NCBI GenBank assembly: GCA_937930635.1
Contig: CALHCF010000001.1
Span: 1 to 55,522, forward strand
Direction: 5' to 3'
Length of the DNA stretch: 55,522 bases
Origin: an uncultured Rhizobiaceae group bacterium
GTDB taxonomy: Bacteria; Pseudomonadota; Alphaproteobacteria; Rhizobiales; Rhizobiaceae
Below the pieces are notes generated by a model. The model was not told the DNA's origin. It saw only the letters and a program-made list of their open reading frames with translations, and searched no databases. How positions within the stretch are numbered: position 1 is the stretch's first letter; each line of letters begins with the position of its first letter. This document shows, one piece after another, positions 26,041 through 34,788 of this stretch. The translations under genes and the position numbers were made by a program.

Positions 26041-27771
26041 TCAGCGTCTGTAAGACGACAATTGGGCAGTGTTACGAACGGAAAAATCCGGCTTCACCCC
26101 CAGAATTGGAGCAGAGCGGCGCACAATTTGTGCAACTGTCGGCGCTGCGTTCATACCAGCGGTTGCGTAAACCTGACCTTTTTCCGGTTTGGGCTCATCC
26201 ACAATGACCAACACCACATACCGGGGAGCATCAACCGGGAAAGTTGATAGAAAGGCATTGAACCGCTTGCCGCGGGAATAACGCCCGTTCACCACCTTCT
26301 CAGCCGTACCGGTTTTGCCGCCAACCAGAAAACCGGGAACTTCCGCCCGTTTGCCTGAACCCTGCAAAACGTTAAGCCGCATCAGGTAACGCATCGCCTC
26401 AGATGTGGAGGGCTGTATTACCTGTTTGGCAATCTTGTCCGCCTCATCACGGCTGCGCGAGAAAAGCGTGGGCGGCACCAGTTTCCCGCCATTCACCAGC
26501 GCCGCAGCGGCCACCGCAGTTTGCAGCGGCGTTGTGGAAATGCCGTGGCCGTAGGAAATGGTAATGGAATTGACTTTCTTCCAGACTTTCGGCTCGGTCG
26601 GATTAGCAATTTCCGGCAGTTCCAGACCAGGGGTTCTGTCCAGCAAACCAATGCGTTTGAGGAACTCGCGATGCCCCTCAATTCCAACGACATCAGCCAT
26701 TTTGGCGGTGCCGATATTTGACGAATAGATGAAAATTTCCGGCACGCTCAACACACGTTTCTTGCCGTGAAAATCTGTAATCCTGAAGCGGCCAATCTTC
26801 AGCGGCTTTCGCGCATCGAACCGGCTTTGCAAACCAACTTTGCCGGAATCCAGAGCCATCGCCGTTGTGAACGCCTTGAAGGTGGACCCCATTTCAAACA
26901 GGCCTGCAGACATCCGGTTCAGGGAATCGCGGGTCAGGGTTTCTCCGGCGCGATTGGGATCGTAATCGGGCAGAGACGACATCCCGATGATTTCCCCGGT
27001 ATGAATATCGAGAACAACACCGGCAGCTGCAACAGCGCGGTATTTTTCCATGGCCTCAGCCAGGGCATCACGAATGAAATGTTGCACCCGCAGATCGATG
27101 GACAGCGACACAGGTTCGAGGTCTTTTTTCAATGCAAAACCCGCAGCATGCAGATCCCGCAACCATGTATCGTCAAGATGTTTCTCTATCCCGGCAATAC
27201 CCTGATTATCGATATTGGTATGCCCCAGAATATGCGACGCTGTGCGCCCGGCAGGATAGTAGCGTTTACTCTCGGTACGAAACCCAATGCCCGGCAGACC
27301 AAGTTTGAGAATTTCCGATTGTTGGCGCGGTGTGATCTCGCGCTTGAGCCAGACAAATCCCTGCCCGCTCTTCAACCGCCTCATAGTCGTGTCAAAATCG
27401 AGATCAGGCAGCACGGTGATCAGCGCTTCATAGGTTTCGTCCGGGTTTTCGATCAGCTTTGCTTCAGCAAAAAGCGATTGCATCTCGATATCGAGGGCCA
27501 GTGTCTGACCGCCGCGATCCAGAATACGGGGACGCGTTGCAGCAAGCGCGATGTTCGCGCTCCTGCGGCTTTCAGGACCGTGATTATCCTGCATACCCAG
27601 ATAAATCAGGCGCGCTTCAATGATCGCGAACATGGCCGCAATTCCGCAAATCACAACAACAATGCGGTCGCGGGTCTGCGAGGCCATATCGGCCTTCTCA
27701 CCGCCGGATTGTGCGAAACTGGTCAGCACCTTCCAGGGAAAAGTGATCAGGCTGAAGAGGAAGTGTTTCAT
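26041..27771 (-). CDS. ftsI: Septal transpeptidase FtsI (penicillin-binding protein 3)
   Basis: FtsI is the class B penicillin-binding protein that crosslinks septal peptidoglycan with FtsW. The 576-residue protein has a short cytoplasmic tail, one membrane helix near 37-58, the class B dimerisation region (RPRILDRGG at 80-88) and the transpeptidase domain with SxxK at 296-299 (STFK), SxN at 350-352 (SSN) and KTG at 486-488. Its ATG overlaps the ftsL stop (ATGA). The penicillin-target motifs are intact. Confidence 0.98.
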   Translation of the reverse strand: MKHFLFSLITFPWKVLTSFAQSGGEKADMASQTRDRIVVVICGIAAMFAIIEARLIYLGMQDNHGPESRRSANIALAATRPRILDRGGQTLALDIEMQSLFAEAKLIENPDETYEALITVLPDLDFDTTMRRLKSGQGFVWLKREITPRQQSEILKLGLPGIGFRTESKRYYPAGRTASHILGHTNIDNQGIAGIEKHLDDTWLRDLHAAGFALKKDLEPVSLSIDLRVQHFIRDALAEAMEKYRAVAAAGVVLDIHTGEIIGMSSLPDYDPNRAGETLTRDSLNRMSAGLFEMGSTFKAFTTAMALDSGKVGLQSRFDARKPLKIGRFRITDFHGKKRVLSVPEIFIYSSNIGTAKMADVVGIEGHREFLKRIGLLDRTPGLELPEIANPTEPKVWKKVNSITISYGHGISTTPLQTAVAAAALVNGGKLVPPTLFSRSRDEADKIAKQVIQPSTSEAMRYLMRLNVLQGSGKRAEVPGFLVGGKTGTAEKVVNGRYSRGKRFNAFLSTFPVDAPRYVVLVIVDEPKPEKGQVYATAGMNAAPTVAQIVRRSAPILGVKPDFSVRNTAQLSSYRR

Positions 27772-28196
27772 TGACTGGCACCTCCAGCCGGTTTTCTGGG
27801 TGCCGGTCGTCTGGTCGGCAGCGGCACCAGTTTTGGTGTCGTCTCCACGCTTCCGGTGATCGTGGTATCGATCTCACCAGCGATCATCTCCTGAAGCGGG
27901 TCTTCTTTCTGACGCATCGGCGGCAGTTCCGAAAGATCAATGATCTGTGTCGACTCGATGGGTTTCAAAGCCAGCTGCCCCTCAAACTGACGGGCAATCG
28001 CCTCAAGGCGCGCCGGTCCGGTGGTGATGGCAAAGTCAGCTTCCAGCAATGCAATTTTGCTGTTCTGGGCGGCGATCCGTTGGTTGAGTGATGCCAACCG
28101 CTTGGCTGAAAGATCAGCCTCATGTTTGATCTGGTAAGTCCAGACCGCGCCACTTATCACGGCAGCCACCAGCAGCATATCGCTAATGCGAACCAT
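27768..28196 (-). CDS. ftsL: Cell division protein FtsL
   Basis: FtsL is a small bitopic membrane protein that works with FtsB and FtsQ to activate FtsWI. This 142-residue product has one N-terminal membrane helix (ISDMLLVAAVISGAVWTYQI), a coiled-coil stretch (LSAKRLASLNQRIAAQNSKIALLEAD) and a Pro-rich C-terminal tail. Identity rests mainly on topology and position between rsmH and ftsI, because FtsL sequence is poorly conserved. The ATG at 28196 (overlapping the rsmH stop as TGATG) has GGAG 7 bases upstream; a GTG at 28199 is also possible. Confidence 0.9.
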   Translation of the reverse strand: MVRISDMLLVAAVISGAVWTYQIKHEADLSAKRLASLNQRIAAQNSKIALLEADFAITTGPARLEAIARQFEGQLALKPIESTQIIDLSELPPMRQKEDPLQEMIAGEIDTTITGSVETTPKLVPLPTRRPAPRKPAGGASQ

Positions 28197-29242
28197 CACC
28201 TGGCTCCTTCTTGTTGAGCACTGTCCTGCCGGATACCGCTGTCAAATCCGGCAAGCCTGGGCAGGCCGAAAACATCGCGACTGGCGGCCCGCGCAGGGGC
28301 TTCTGTTCTGACAGCACTTCGAAGCTTTGCCGAACGGGCGCGAGGGTTCTTCTTAACCTCGTCATCTAAAGCCGATATCGCTCCGCGCTTTGTCAGCTTG
28401 AATGTCGGTGCCTTCGTTTCGACTTCCGGCAGGTGACGTGACCCGCCTGCGGTCCCGGCCCGGTCTTGGAGAAAACGTTTGACCAGCCTGTCTTCCAGAG
28501 AATGAAATGTGACCAGCACCAGACGCCCTCCTGGCTTCAGCACGCGTTCCGCGGCCAGCAGTGCAGAGGCAAGCTCTTCAAGCTCGCGATTGACGAAAAT
28601 ACGAAGTGCCTGAAATGTTCTTGTCGCCGGATGAATGCGGTCGCGGGGACTGCGCCCCAAAACATCTTCAATGCATTTTGCAAGTTCGGCAGTGGTCTCA
28701 AATGGCTTACCGGCCCGTCTCTGACAAATTTCAGCAGAAATGCGCGAAGCCTGCCGCTCATCCCCCAAAATACCAATAATACGCGTCAAATCCGCGCGTT
28801 CATAACCATTGACCACATCGGCCGCCGAAGCTCCCGCCTGTTCCATACGCATGTCCAGCGGTCCATTCTTCTGGAACGAAAAGCCCCGTTCGGGCTGATC
28901 AATCTGCATGGAGGAAACACCAATGTCAGCAACGACACCATCAACCTGCCGGAAACCATGCAGGTCCGTTATGGTCTCGAGATTGGAAAATCGTCCATGA
29001 TGCAAAATCAACCGGCCATCATGAAGCCGCACCAGTTCCTGACCGGCAGCAATGGCATCCGGATCCCGGTCAACGGCAATAACCGTCGCCTCCATTTCAA
29101 GGAAAGCCCGCGAATATCCCCCGGCACCAAAGGTTGCATCAATTACAACGTCACCGGCCTGGGGCCGCAACGCACGAAGCACTTCGCGCAACATCACGGG
29201 AACATGCGCATCCGGGGCGGTCTCTTTGGTCGGCGGCACCAT
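28196..29242 (-). CDS. rsmH: 16S rRNA (cytosine-1402-N4)-methyltransferase RsmH
   Basis: RsmH (MraW) methylates C1402 of 16S rRNA in the ribosomal decoding centre. From ATG 29242 it has 348 residues, beginning [21 protein letters not shown]. Motifs: SAM loop [50 protein letters not shown] and [13 protein letters not shown]. The frame extends to 29347, but those extra 35 residues do not look like the family. A GGAG lies about 14 bases before 29242, rather far. This is the first gene of the dcw cluster here, since no mraZ precedes it. Confidence 0.95.
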   Translation of the reverse strand: MVPPTKETAPDAHVPVMLREVLRALRPQAGDVVIDATFGAGGYSRAFLEMEATVIAVDRDPDAIAAGQELVRLHDGRLILHHGRFSNLETITDLHGFRQVDGVVADIGVSSMQIDQPERGFSFQKNGPLDMRMEQAGASAADVVNGYERADLTRIIGILGDERQASRISAEICQRRAGKPFETTAELAKCIEDVLGRSPRDRIHPATRTFQALRIFVNRELEELASALLAAERVLKPGGRLVLVTFHSLEDRLVKRFLQDRAGTAGGSRHLPEVETKAPTFKLTKRGAISALDDEVKKNPRARSAKLRSAVRTEAPARAASRDVFGLPRLAGFDSGIRQDSAQQEGAR

Positions 29243-29525
29243 AGCGCTAATGCAGTCTCCAGAACGGTGGTTTGATAGACATTGCAGCGCTGCCGGAACC
29301 AGATGGCAGCCAGACAATGCAGAATTTGAATTTGCAGCGTTCATCACAGCTTTTGCAGCCCGTCAAAAAGTTCGGTTTATGGCGGGGTAAAAAATGCAAA
29401 CCCCACAGCCCCGAACCAGTTAACCGAACATGAATCGAGAACGTTAAGGGTTCGTTTACAAAGCCCATCACAGCCGCTTATTTTCACAGCAACGAGTTTC
29501 GTCAGCCATTTACTGATTGGGGTGA

Positions 29526-29934
29526 AAGCCAGCTGGCCTGTAAGCCGGGTTCTGTGCTCCCTACAGTCGTGAGACTGTGGGGCGACGACCATTCATCTGG
29601 GACACCCATTGCTGGGCACCTCATTGCGACCTACCCGGACACTCCCACCTGGAAACAGGCTGGTTTCGCTTGCGCGAAACATGGTGTCCCTATTCGGTCT
29701 TGCTCCCGGTGGGGTTTACCATGCCACCTGCGTTGCCGCCGGTGCGGTGGGCTCTTACCCCACCCTTTCATCCTTACCTCAAACCAGGTTCGAGGCGGTC
29801 TGCTTTCTGTTGCACTTTCCCTGGGGTTGCCCCCGCCGGGCGTTACCCGGCACCGTTTTTCCGTGGAGCCCGGACTTTCCTCCCCAACCATCTTTCGACA
29901 TTGGCAGGGGCGGCCGTCCGGCCAGCTGGCAGAG
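29526..29934 (-). ncRNA. rnpB: RNase P RNA (class A)
   Basis: This is the catalytic RNA of RNase P, which trims tRNA 5' ends. Read on the minus strand it has a perfect 11-bp P1 helix closing the molecule (5' arm 29930-29920, 3' arm 29538-29528). It also has the conserved GAGGAAAGTCCGGGCTCC, GGGAAAGTGCAACAGAAAG and GGTAAGAGCCCACCG blocks in order, and near the 3' end AGAACCCGGCTTACAGG. Ends are estimated from P1 and may be off by several bases. It stands between the dcw cluster and the transglycosylase gene. No protein frame over this region is believable. Confidence 0.97.
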
Positions 29935-29963
29935 GGTTAGTGAACTGTTTGACAGATCACGTC

Positions 29964-30001
29964 AAAGAAAAACCCGACCGGAAATCAATCCGATCGGGTT
30001 T
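29964..30001 (-). terminator. Intrinsic terminator of the transglycosylase gene
   Basis: On the minus strand an 8-bp stem AAACCCGA / TCGGGTTT continued by 4 more pairs (one mismatch between, 6-base loop) is followed by TTTTTCTTT. It lies 50 bases after the stop of the gene at 30051-30944 and just ahead of rnpB, so rnpB probably has its own promoter. Confidence 0.8.
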
Positions 30002-30050
30002 AACCAGTTTACAAGGCCGCGAACCTCAAAGCTGTGCGGCGGCGTCAATC

Positions 30051-30944
30051 CTATCCGCGGCGTAAGATACGCGCTACTTTTTTGCAGTAGTTGCGGCTGA
30101 TGGGGTTCATCCGCTTGGCACCGTGCCCTGCATTATATTTCAAGATAGCGCCACAGGTTGAACGACCTCCAAGGCGATAAGCCTTGCCGAGATATTTCAT
30201 TCCAAAGCGCAGATTAGTGGACGGCTTGTAGAGGTTACGAAGCGGACCACGGTAGCCGATGCCACGTGCCGTGCGGGGCATGATCTGCATCAGGCCGATT
30301 TCACCAGCGGCGCCCCGGGCGTTGGCCTTGTAGGAAGATTCAACCTGCACAACCGCATGAGCCAGCCGAACCGGCACGCCATTGGCCCGCGCATATTTGG
30401 TGATCAGCGCGTTATAGCGACCCCGGCTGGAACGTTTTCCCTTCTTGCGAGACGCCACTTTGGTATTGCGGCGTTTTGTTGCCTTACGCTTGACTGCGGT
30501 ACGGCTGCGTTTCGCCACTGCCGTACGGCTGCGTTTCGCCTTTGTCGTCTTGCGGGCAGCTTTGAACTTGCGGGTCGTTGACCGGCGCGAACTGGCCGGA
30601 CGGGAACGCAGGGCGGACTTGCGAGCTTTTCTTTTCAGCGTCTTTTTCGATTGAACCGTACGGGCACGGTTCTTGTTCGCTTCCGGTACACGTTTGTAGA
30701 TAAAGGACTGCGTTGCCGTTGAACTGTCACTTGGCTCAAGCATGGCAACCCTGACAAACTCAATTTTCTTTTTCTGACGGGCCGACTGTCTTGTGCTGAC
30801 ACGTTTGGTCTGCACACGCTTGCTGACAGGCTTTTTCGACAATTCCTTGCCTGAATAGCTCGACACTGCAGAGTTCGACCCCTGACAAGCGGCGAGTACA
30901 AATGGCAGCAGAACAACTGCCAGAATTACTTTTAAAGATTTCAT
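30051..30944 (-). CDS. Lytic transglycosylase-domain lipoprotein with polybasic linker
   Basis: A 297-residue probable lipoprotein (signal sequence, then LAAC with Cys20). Residues 21-90 are low complexity. Residues about 90-175 are extremely Lys/Arg-rich and resemble a histone H1 tail, including the tandem repeat AKRSRTAV at 136-143 and 144-151. The C-terminal 120 residues are a soluble lytic transglycosylase domain with catalytic Glu202 in VVQVESSYKANARG, then GEIGLMQIMPRTARGIG and LKYNAGH. The enzyme would cleave the MurNAc-GlcNAc bond of peptidoglycan in the periplasm. The basic linker could hold it on the anionic sacculus or on lipopolysaccharide; that is inference. The gene has its own terminator. 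Confidence 0.85.
   Translation of the reverse strand: MKSLKVILAVVLLPFVLAACQGSNSAVSSYSGKELSKKPVSKRVQTKRVSTRQSARQKKKIEFVRVAMLEPSDSSTATQSFIYKRVPEANKNRARTVQSKKTLKRKARKSALRSRPASSRRSTTRKFKAARKTTKAKRSRTAVAKRSRTAVKRKATKRRNTKVASRKKGKRSSRGRYNALITKYARANGVPVRLAHAVVQVESSYKANARGAAGEIGLMQIMPRTARGIGYRGPLRNLYKPSTNLRFGMKYLGKAYRLGGRSTCGAILKYNAGHGAKRMNPISRNYCKKVARILRRG
30493..30540. repeat. 24-bp tandem repeat within the transglycosylase gene
   Basis: Two 24-base units (30493-30516 and 30517-30540) differ at one base and encode the two AKRSRTAV repeats of the basic linker. The in-frame unit length would allow slippage to alter linker length without breaking the gene. Confidence 0.85.
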
Positions 30945-31093
30945 GAATTTACTCTCGAACTCATCGCAACGAAACTCTGCCGCTTATTTCTGCGATTGCC
31001 TCTCTCCAACGCCGGGACCATCCCGACTGAAAATCTATCAGCATCGAATGACCGGCTAAAATAAGGCGATCAAGGGGTGTCCCGTTCAGTTAG

Positions 31094-31110
31094 TGTTACA
31101 ATATGTAACA
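31094..31110. promoter_or_regulatory. Inverted repeat TGTTAC-N5-GTAACA
   Basis: TGTTACAATATGTAACA is a perfect 6+6 inverted repeat with an AATAT centre. It lies 150 bases upstream of the transglycosylase start and 18 bases past the end of the amidase gene. It could be an operator for the transglycosylase gene or simply a weak hairpin; there is no T-run beside it. Confidence 0.3.
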
Positions 31111-31127
31111 TCCAAAGCGCTGATCTT

Positions 31128-31895
31128 TCAGGCCTCTATGGTTTCCGGCAGGGCGGAAAGCAGGTTGTGCAATGTCTCAATTGTGGAAACATCGGCCACT
31201 CCATCAACCCTTTTTTGTCGAAAATGGCGCTGGAATGCGGTGAGAACTGTGGCCGTTCGTTCATCAAAAATTTCATTTATTTCAATATCATAACCATAAA
31301 GTGCCAGCATCGACTGTAGCGCCGCAACGGGTTGCCCGGCATCGCCTTGCTGCAAGAAACGGCCAGACCGCACCGGAACCGGTTCCACCCAATGGCCAAC
31401 ACCGTGTCCCGCCAGCCATTTCCAATCAAATTTCTCGCCCGGATCTTCTTTTCTGCCCGGTGCAATATCGGAATGAGCCAGCACATAACGTGCCGCAATG
31501 CCATTTCTTTCCACAATATCAAGGCTCAATCGGGCAACAGCATCCATCTGAATCTGTGGAAAGTCGGGAAGACCACCCGCATGGCCGGCATTGGCAATTT
31601 CCACGCCTATTGATCGCGAGTTAATGTCGTGATGCCCCTCCCAGGCTCCAACACCGGCATGATGCGCCCGCACCCTCTCCGGCAGCAATTGCACAATCCG
31701 GCCATCCTCATGAACAAAGTAGTGACACGAGACACCGCTCTCTTCGGCGCAGAGCCATCGAAGCGCGCCATCTTCGCTGTCCATGCCGGTGTAATGCAAC
31801 AGTAGAATATCGGGACCTGAGACATCGCGCCTTTCGCCATAATTGACCGCGGGCGAAATGGTATCAACGCAGTTGGCGTCTGCCTCAAATTTCAC
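31128..31895 (-). CDS. N-acetylmuramoyl-L-alanine amidase (AmiD-like)
   Basis: A 255-residue zinc amidase of the Amidase_2 family that cuts between MurNAc and L-alanine, likely in recycling or remodelling. Visible elements are LLLHYTGM (zinc His34), SCHYFVHEDGRIVQLLPE, HHDINSRSIGVEIANAGH and the second zinc region HSDIAPGRKEDPGEKFDW. A C-terminal peptidoglycan-binding domain runs from LQSMLALYGY to IETLHNLL. No signal peptide is visible, so export or cytoplasmic action is unsettled. The GTG start overlaps the stop of the J-domain gene (GTGA). Confidence 0.9.
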   Translation of the reverse strand: MKFEADANCVDTISPAVNYGERRDVSGPDILLLHYTGMDSEDGALRWLCAEESGVSCHYFVHEDGRIVQLLPERVRAHHAGVGAWEGHHDINSRSIGVEIANAGHAGGLPDFPQIQMDAVARLSLDIVERNGIAARYVLAHSDIAPGRKEDPGEKFDWKWLAGHGVGHWVEPVPVRSGRFLQQGDAGQPVAALQSMLALYGYDIEINEIFDERTATVLTAFQRHFRQKRVDGVADVSTIETLHNLLSALPETIEA

Positions 31896-32632
31896 AGGGC
31901 ATCCGCCGTTTGGGACCGTTTGCTTTGGCCATGCAAAACCAGGATCGCATCCCAGGCGTTGTTGATCGCCGCCAGCCGGTCATTGGCAATGACCACAAAT
32001 TCCTCAGGCACACCACGGGCAATCAAACGGTCCGGGTGGCTTTCAGAAACCCGCTTGCGGTACTGCGCCCGCAGCCTGTCAAAATCCCAATCCGGGTCGG
32101 CATCAAGAATAGTGAAGGGATTGGCTTTTTCCGGCAGCATGTGGCGGTTTTTGACAGATTCAAAATCACCGGCTGAAAAGCCAAACTGAACGGCAATATC
32201 TTCCAGAAACAGCAATTCATTCTCGTGAACAACACCATCGGCCTTGGCGATATGAAACAGTGCATCGATGACATCGTGCAGCACATCCTCGTCTGTTTCA
32301 TCGTCTCCGGGAAAAAGCGTCCTCACCTGCGCTGCGTAATAATCATAGCCTGCAATATCCTGCTTGGCGAGATTGTAGAGGCGTGCCACGTTATCAAACT
32401 CTTCGGGCGGCACCTGAAAAATCTCCCGAAATGCCTTGATTTCATTGTTTGTAACAACACCATCCGCTTTTGCCATTTTGGCCGACAACGCGATAATCGC
32501 GATAGAGAATGATACTTTCTTGCGGGTCTCGGCATTGCCCTCAAAAAAAGTGCGCACGCCTTCGATCACTGCGGCGAATGCATCGGTCGCAATTGTTGAA
32601 AGGAATCGGCTGATATCGCTCCAGATCGACAT
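31892..32632 (-). CDS. TerB- and DnaJ-domain protein (DjlA-like)
   Basis: A 246-residue protein with an N-terminal TerB-like helical domain (AKMAKADGVVTNNEIKAFRE near 51-70 and the matching repeat HIAKADGVVHENELLFLED near 127-145) and a C-terminal J domain with HPD at 199-201. E. coli DjlA has the same TerB-plus-J plan but a clear membrane anchor. Here the first 25 residues are only moderately hydrophobic. It probably stimulates DnaK ATPase for specific clients. It overlaps the amidase gene by four bases, a pairing I recall from other Hyphomicrobiales. Confidence 0.85.
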   Translation of the reverse strand: MSIWSDISRFLSTIATDAFAAVIEGVRTFFEGNAETRKKVSFSIAIIALSAKMAKADGVVTNNEIKAFREIFQVPPEEFDNVARLYNLAKQDIAGYDYYAAQVRTLFPGDDETDEDVLHDVIDALFHIAKADGVVHENELLFLEDIAVQFGFSAGDFESVKNRHMLPEKANPFTILDADPDWDFDRLRAQYRKRVSESHPDRLIARGVPEEFVVIANDRLAAINNAWDAILVLHGQSKRSQTADAL

Positions 32633-32758
32633 CTTTGAACTTTACCAAAAACACCTGATTCTGGCGAGTTAAATTCCGTTCATGATGACAATGAGGCCAG
32701 ATATACAAGCACTGGAAATTCGGCCTTGCACACAGATTTCCAGGGCCTATGAAAAGTC

Positions 32759-33664
32759 ATGGGCAATTCCAAAGACGCTTCATCTCACAATCCTGGGCGC
32801 GACAGACTTCTGGGCTACCTTCTTGGGTTGGCCGGAGTGATCATTTTCAGCGGCACCCTGCCCGCCACCCGGCTCGCGGTTGCAAGCTATCACCCATGGT
32901 TCATTACGTTTGGACGGGCGGCCATCGCGGCAGCCGCCGCCGCAGTCTGTCTTGCGATCATGCGGCGGCGGTTTCCTCGCGACCATCTGGGTCAGTTGGT
33001 GATCGTCGGCCTGACCCTGATTTTTGGTTTTCCCGGATTCATGGCGCTGGCCATGCAGACCGTTCCCTCGTCCCATGGCGGCGTTGTTCTTGGCATTCTG
33101 CCGCTGGCCACAGCACTTTTTGCAGCCCTGCTGGCCGGGGAACGCCCCTCAGTCTTTTTCTGGATTTGTGGCCTTGTTGGAGCTGCGCTGATCACGGTCT
33201 TTGCCCTTCGCGACAGCGGCTGGGATTTTCAGGCAGGTGATCTCTGGCTGCTGGCGGCGGGCTTCACTGCGGCCTGGGGTTATGTCGTTTCCGGCAAACT
33301 CAGCCACCATATGCCGGGATGGGAAGTGATTTGTTGGGCGCTGCTGCTTTATTCACCGGCAATATTGGGAGGCACCTTGCTGCTTTGGCAGCCTGGCTTG
33401 CCGGCGGCTCCGCTGGCTCACAATATTGCCTTTGCTTATCTGGGGCTGTTTTCCATGTTTATTGGATTCTTTGCGTGGAACCGAGGGCTGAGGCTCGGCG
33501 GCATGGCCCGCATTGGCCAGCTACAATTGCTGCAGACCTTTTTCACACTGGCAATCGCCGCTGTGGTTCTTGGCGAAACCATAACCCTTGAGACTATTGC
33601 TTTTGCTGTTGCTGTGCTTGTCGTGGTGGTGGCAGGCCTCCGCGCCCGGGTGGGAACGAGCTGA
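32759..33664 (+). CDS. EamA/DMT-family transporter
   Basis: A 301-residue inner-membrane protein with about ten hydrophobic helices in two EamA repeats (first GVIIFSGTLPATRLAVA, second AAGFTAAWGYVVSGKLS). The repeats end in the pattern GEXX (LLAGERPS and VLGETITLE) seen in drug/metabolite exporters. The substrate cannot be told. It is divergent from the J-domain gene (126 bases between starts) and converges on the aldo/keto reductase with only 6 bases between stops. Confidence 0.85.
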   Translation: MGNSKDASSHNPGRDRLLGYLLGLAGVIIFSGTLPATRLAVASYHPWFITFGRAAIAAAAAAVCLAIMRRRFPRDHLGQLVIVGLTLIFGFPGFMALAMQTVPSSHGGVVLGILPLATALFAALLAGERPSVFFWICGLVGAALITVFALRDSGWDFQAGDLWLLAAGFTAAWGYVVSGKLSHHMPGWEVICWALLLYSPAILGGTLLLWQPGLPAAPLAHNIAFAYLGLFSMFIGFFAWNRGLRLGGMARIGQLQLLQTFFTLAIAAVVLGETITLETIAFAVAVLVVVVAGLRARVGTS

Positions 33665-33670
33665 GCATCA

Positions 33671-34651
33671 CTACTGATGCCCCATAACGCTCCGTGGTTT
33701 ATAGGCACTTTCCAGCCGTTTGATCTGCCCGGCAGACAGTGAGACATCCAGCGCCGCTATCGCCTCTTCCAGCTGAACAAGCCTGGTCGCTCCGACAATG
33801 GGCGCAGTCACATAGTCGTTTGACAACACCCAAGCATAGGCAACCTGTGCTGCACTGACGCCCAGCTCTTCGGCCACCTTCTGAACCCTGTCCAGTATGG
33901 CATAGTCCTGTTTGGTGCCGAACAGCCCGCTATTCTTGTCTGTCTGGGCACGGTTTGTGCCCTTTCCATCCTTTGGTTTGTTTCCGGCCAGAAACCCCCG
34001 GCCAATCGGACTCCAGGGAACAACCGCAACACCCTCCTCGGCGCAATAGGGCATCATTTCGCGCTCTTCTTCACGATAGGCGAGGTTGTAAAAATTCTGC
34101 ATCGCGACAAATGGCGCAAAACCCGCTGCGATCTGCATCTCACGCAATTTGGCAAACTGCCACGCCCACATGGAGGAGGCCGCCGGATAAATCACCTTGC
34201 CCTGCCGAACCACAAAATCGAGCGCTTCCAGCATTTCTTCAAAAGATGTAAGCGGATCAAGCCGGTGCACATACAGCAGGTCCACGTGATCCATCTGTAG
34301 TCGCCTGAGCGATTCATCCACGCTTTCGATGATATGCTTTCGTGACAGACCGCGCCGGTTTACCCCCTCTCCCATCTTGAGGCCGACTTTGGTTGCCACC
34401 ACAATTTCTTCGCGGCGCGCATATTTCTTCAGCATCCGCCCCGTGATCTCTTCATTCTCTCCATAGTTATAGTGATTGGCGGTATCGAAAAAATTGATCC
34501 CCTTCTCGACAGCCAGCCTGAAGAACGGTTCCGCTTCCTTTTCAGGAACAACCCAGGGGTGGGTCGGTCCACCCGGTGTGCCGTAAGACATACAGCCAAG
34601 GCAAAGGCGCGATACAGTAAGACCGGTATGGCCAAGCATGGTGGTTTGCAT
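33671..34651 (-). CDS. Aldo/keto reductase
   Basis: An NADPH-dependent (beta/alpha)8-barrel oxidoreductase of about 326 residues. The N-terminus TTMLGHTGLTVSRLCLGCM is typical. The catalytic tetrad is visible: Asp and Tyr in FFDTANHYNYGENEE, Lys in VVATKVGLKMG and His in LLYVHRLDP. NADP-binding follows as VVPWSPIGRGFLAG and APIVGATRLVQLEEA. The sequence resembles the YajO/YghZ-type branch, whose members reduce a wide range of aldehydes, so the natural substrate is open. A TTG start at 34675 is possible; the ATG at 34651 has AAGGG at good spacing. Confidence 0.9.
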   Translation of the reverse strand: MQTTMLGHTGLTVSRLCLGCMSYGTPGGPTHPWVVPEKEAEPFFRLAVEKGINFFDTANHYNYGENEEITGRMLKKYARREEIVVATKVGLKMGEGVNRRGLSRKHIIESVDESLRRLQMDHVDLLYVHRLDPLTSFEEMLEALDFVVRQGKVIYPAASSMWAWQFAKLREMQIAAGFAPFVAMQNFYNLAYREEEREMMPYCAEEGVAVVPWSPIGRGFLAGNKPKDGKGTNRAQTDKNSGLFGTKQDYAILDRVQKVAEELGVSAAQVAYAWVLSNDYVTAPIVGATRLVQLEEAIAALDVSLSAGQIKRLESAYKPRSVMGHQ

Positions 34652-34788
34652 TTCAAAAACCCTTTCACCGGCCAAACCGGTGTTTTCTCTCTTGTGTCAC
34701 ACGAATCCAGTCAAACTTATGCGAGCCGCTTGTTTGTGCAAACCACACGATGTCAAATAGCATCAAACTTCTCAGCACGAGTACTCCC

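Noticed and set aside
26767..27774. 335-residue plus-strand frame opposite ftsI
   Set aside because: Antisense to a complete penicillin-binding protein; no motif of its own.
28196..29347. Longer form of RsmH starting at 29347
   Set aside because: The extra 35 residues do not match the family opening; [18 protein letters not shown] from 29242 does.
29554..30100. Overlapping plus-strand frames across the RNase P RNA
   Set aside because: The conserved RNase P RNA blocks and perfect P1 helix on the minus strand explain this region; the frames arise from stable RNA sequence without stops.
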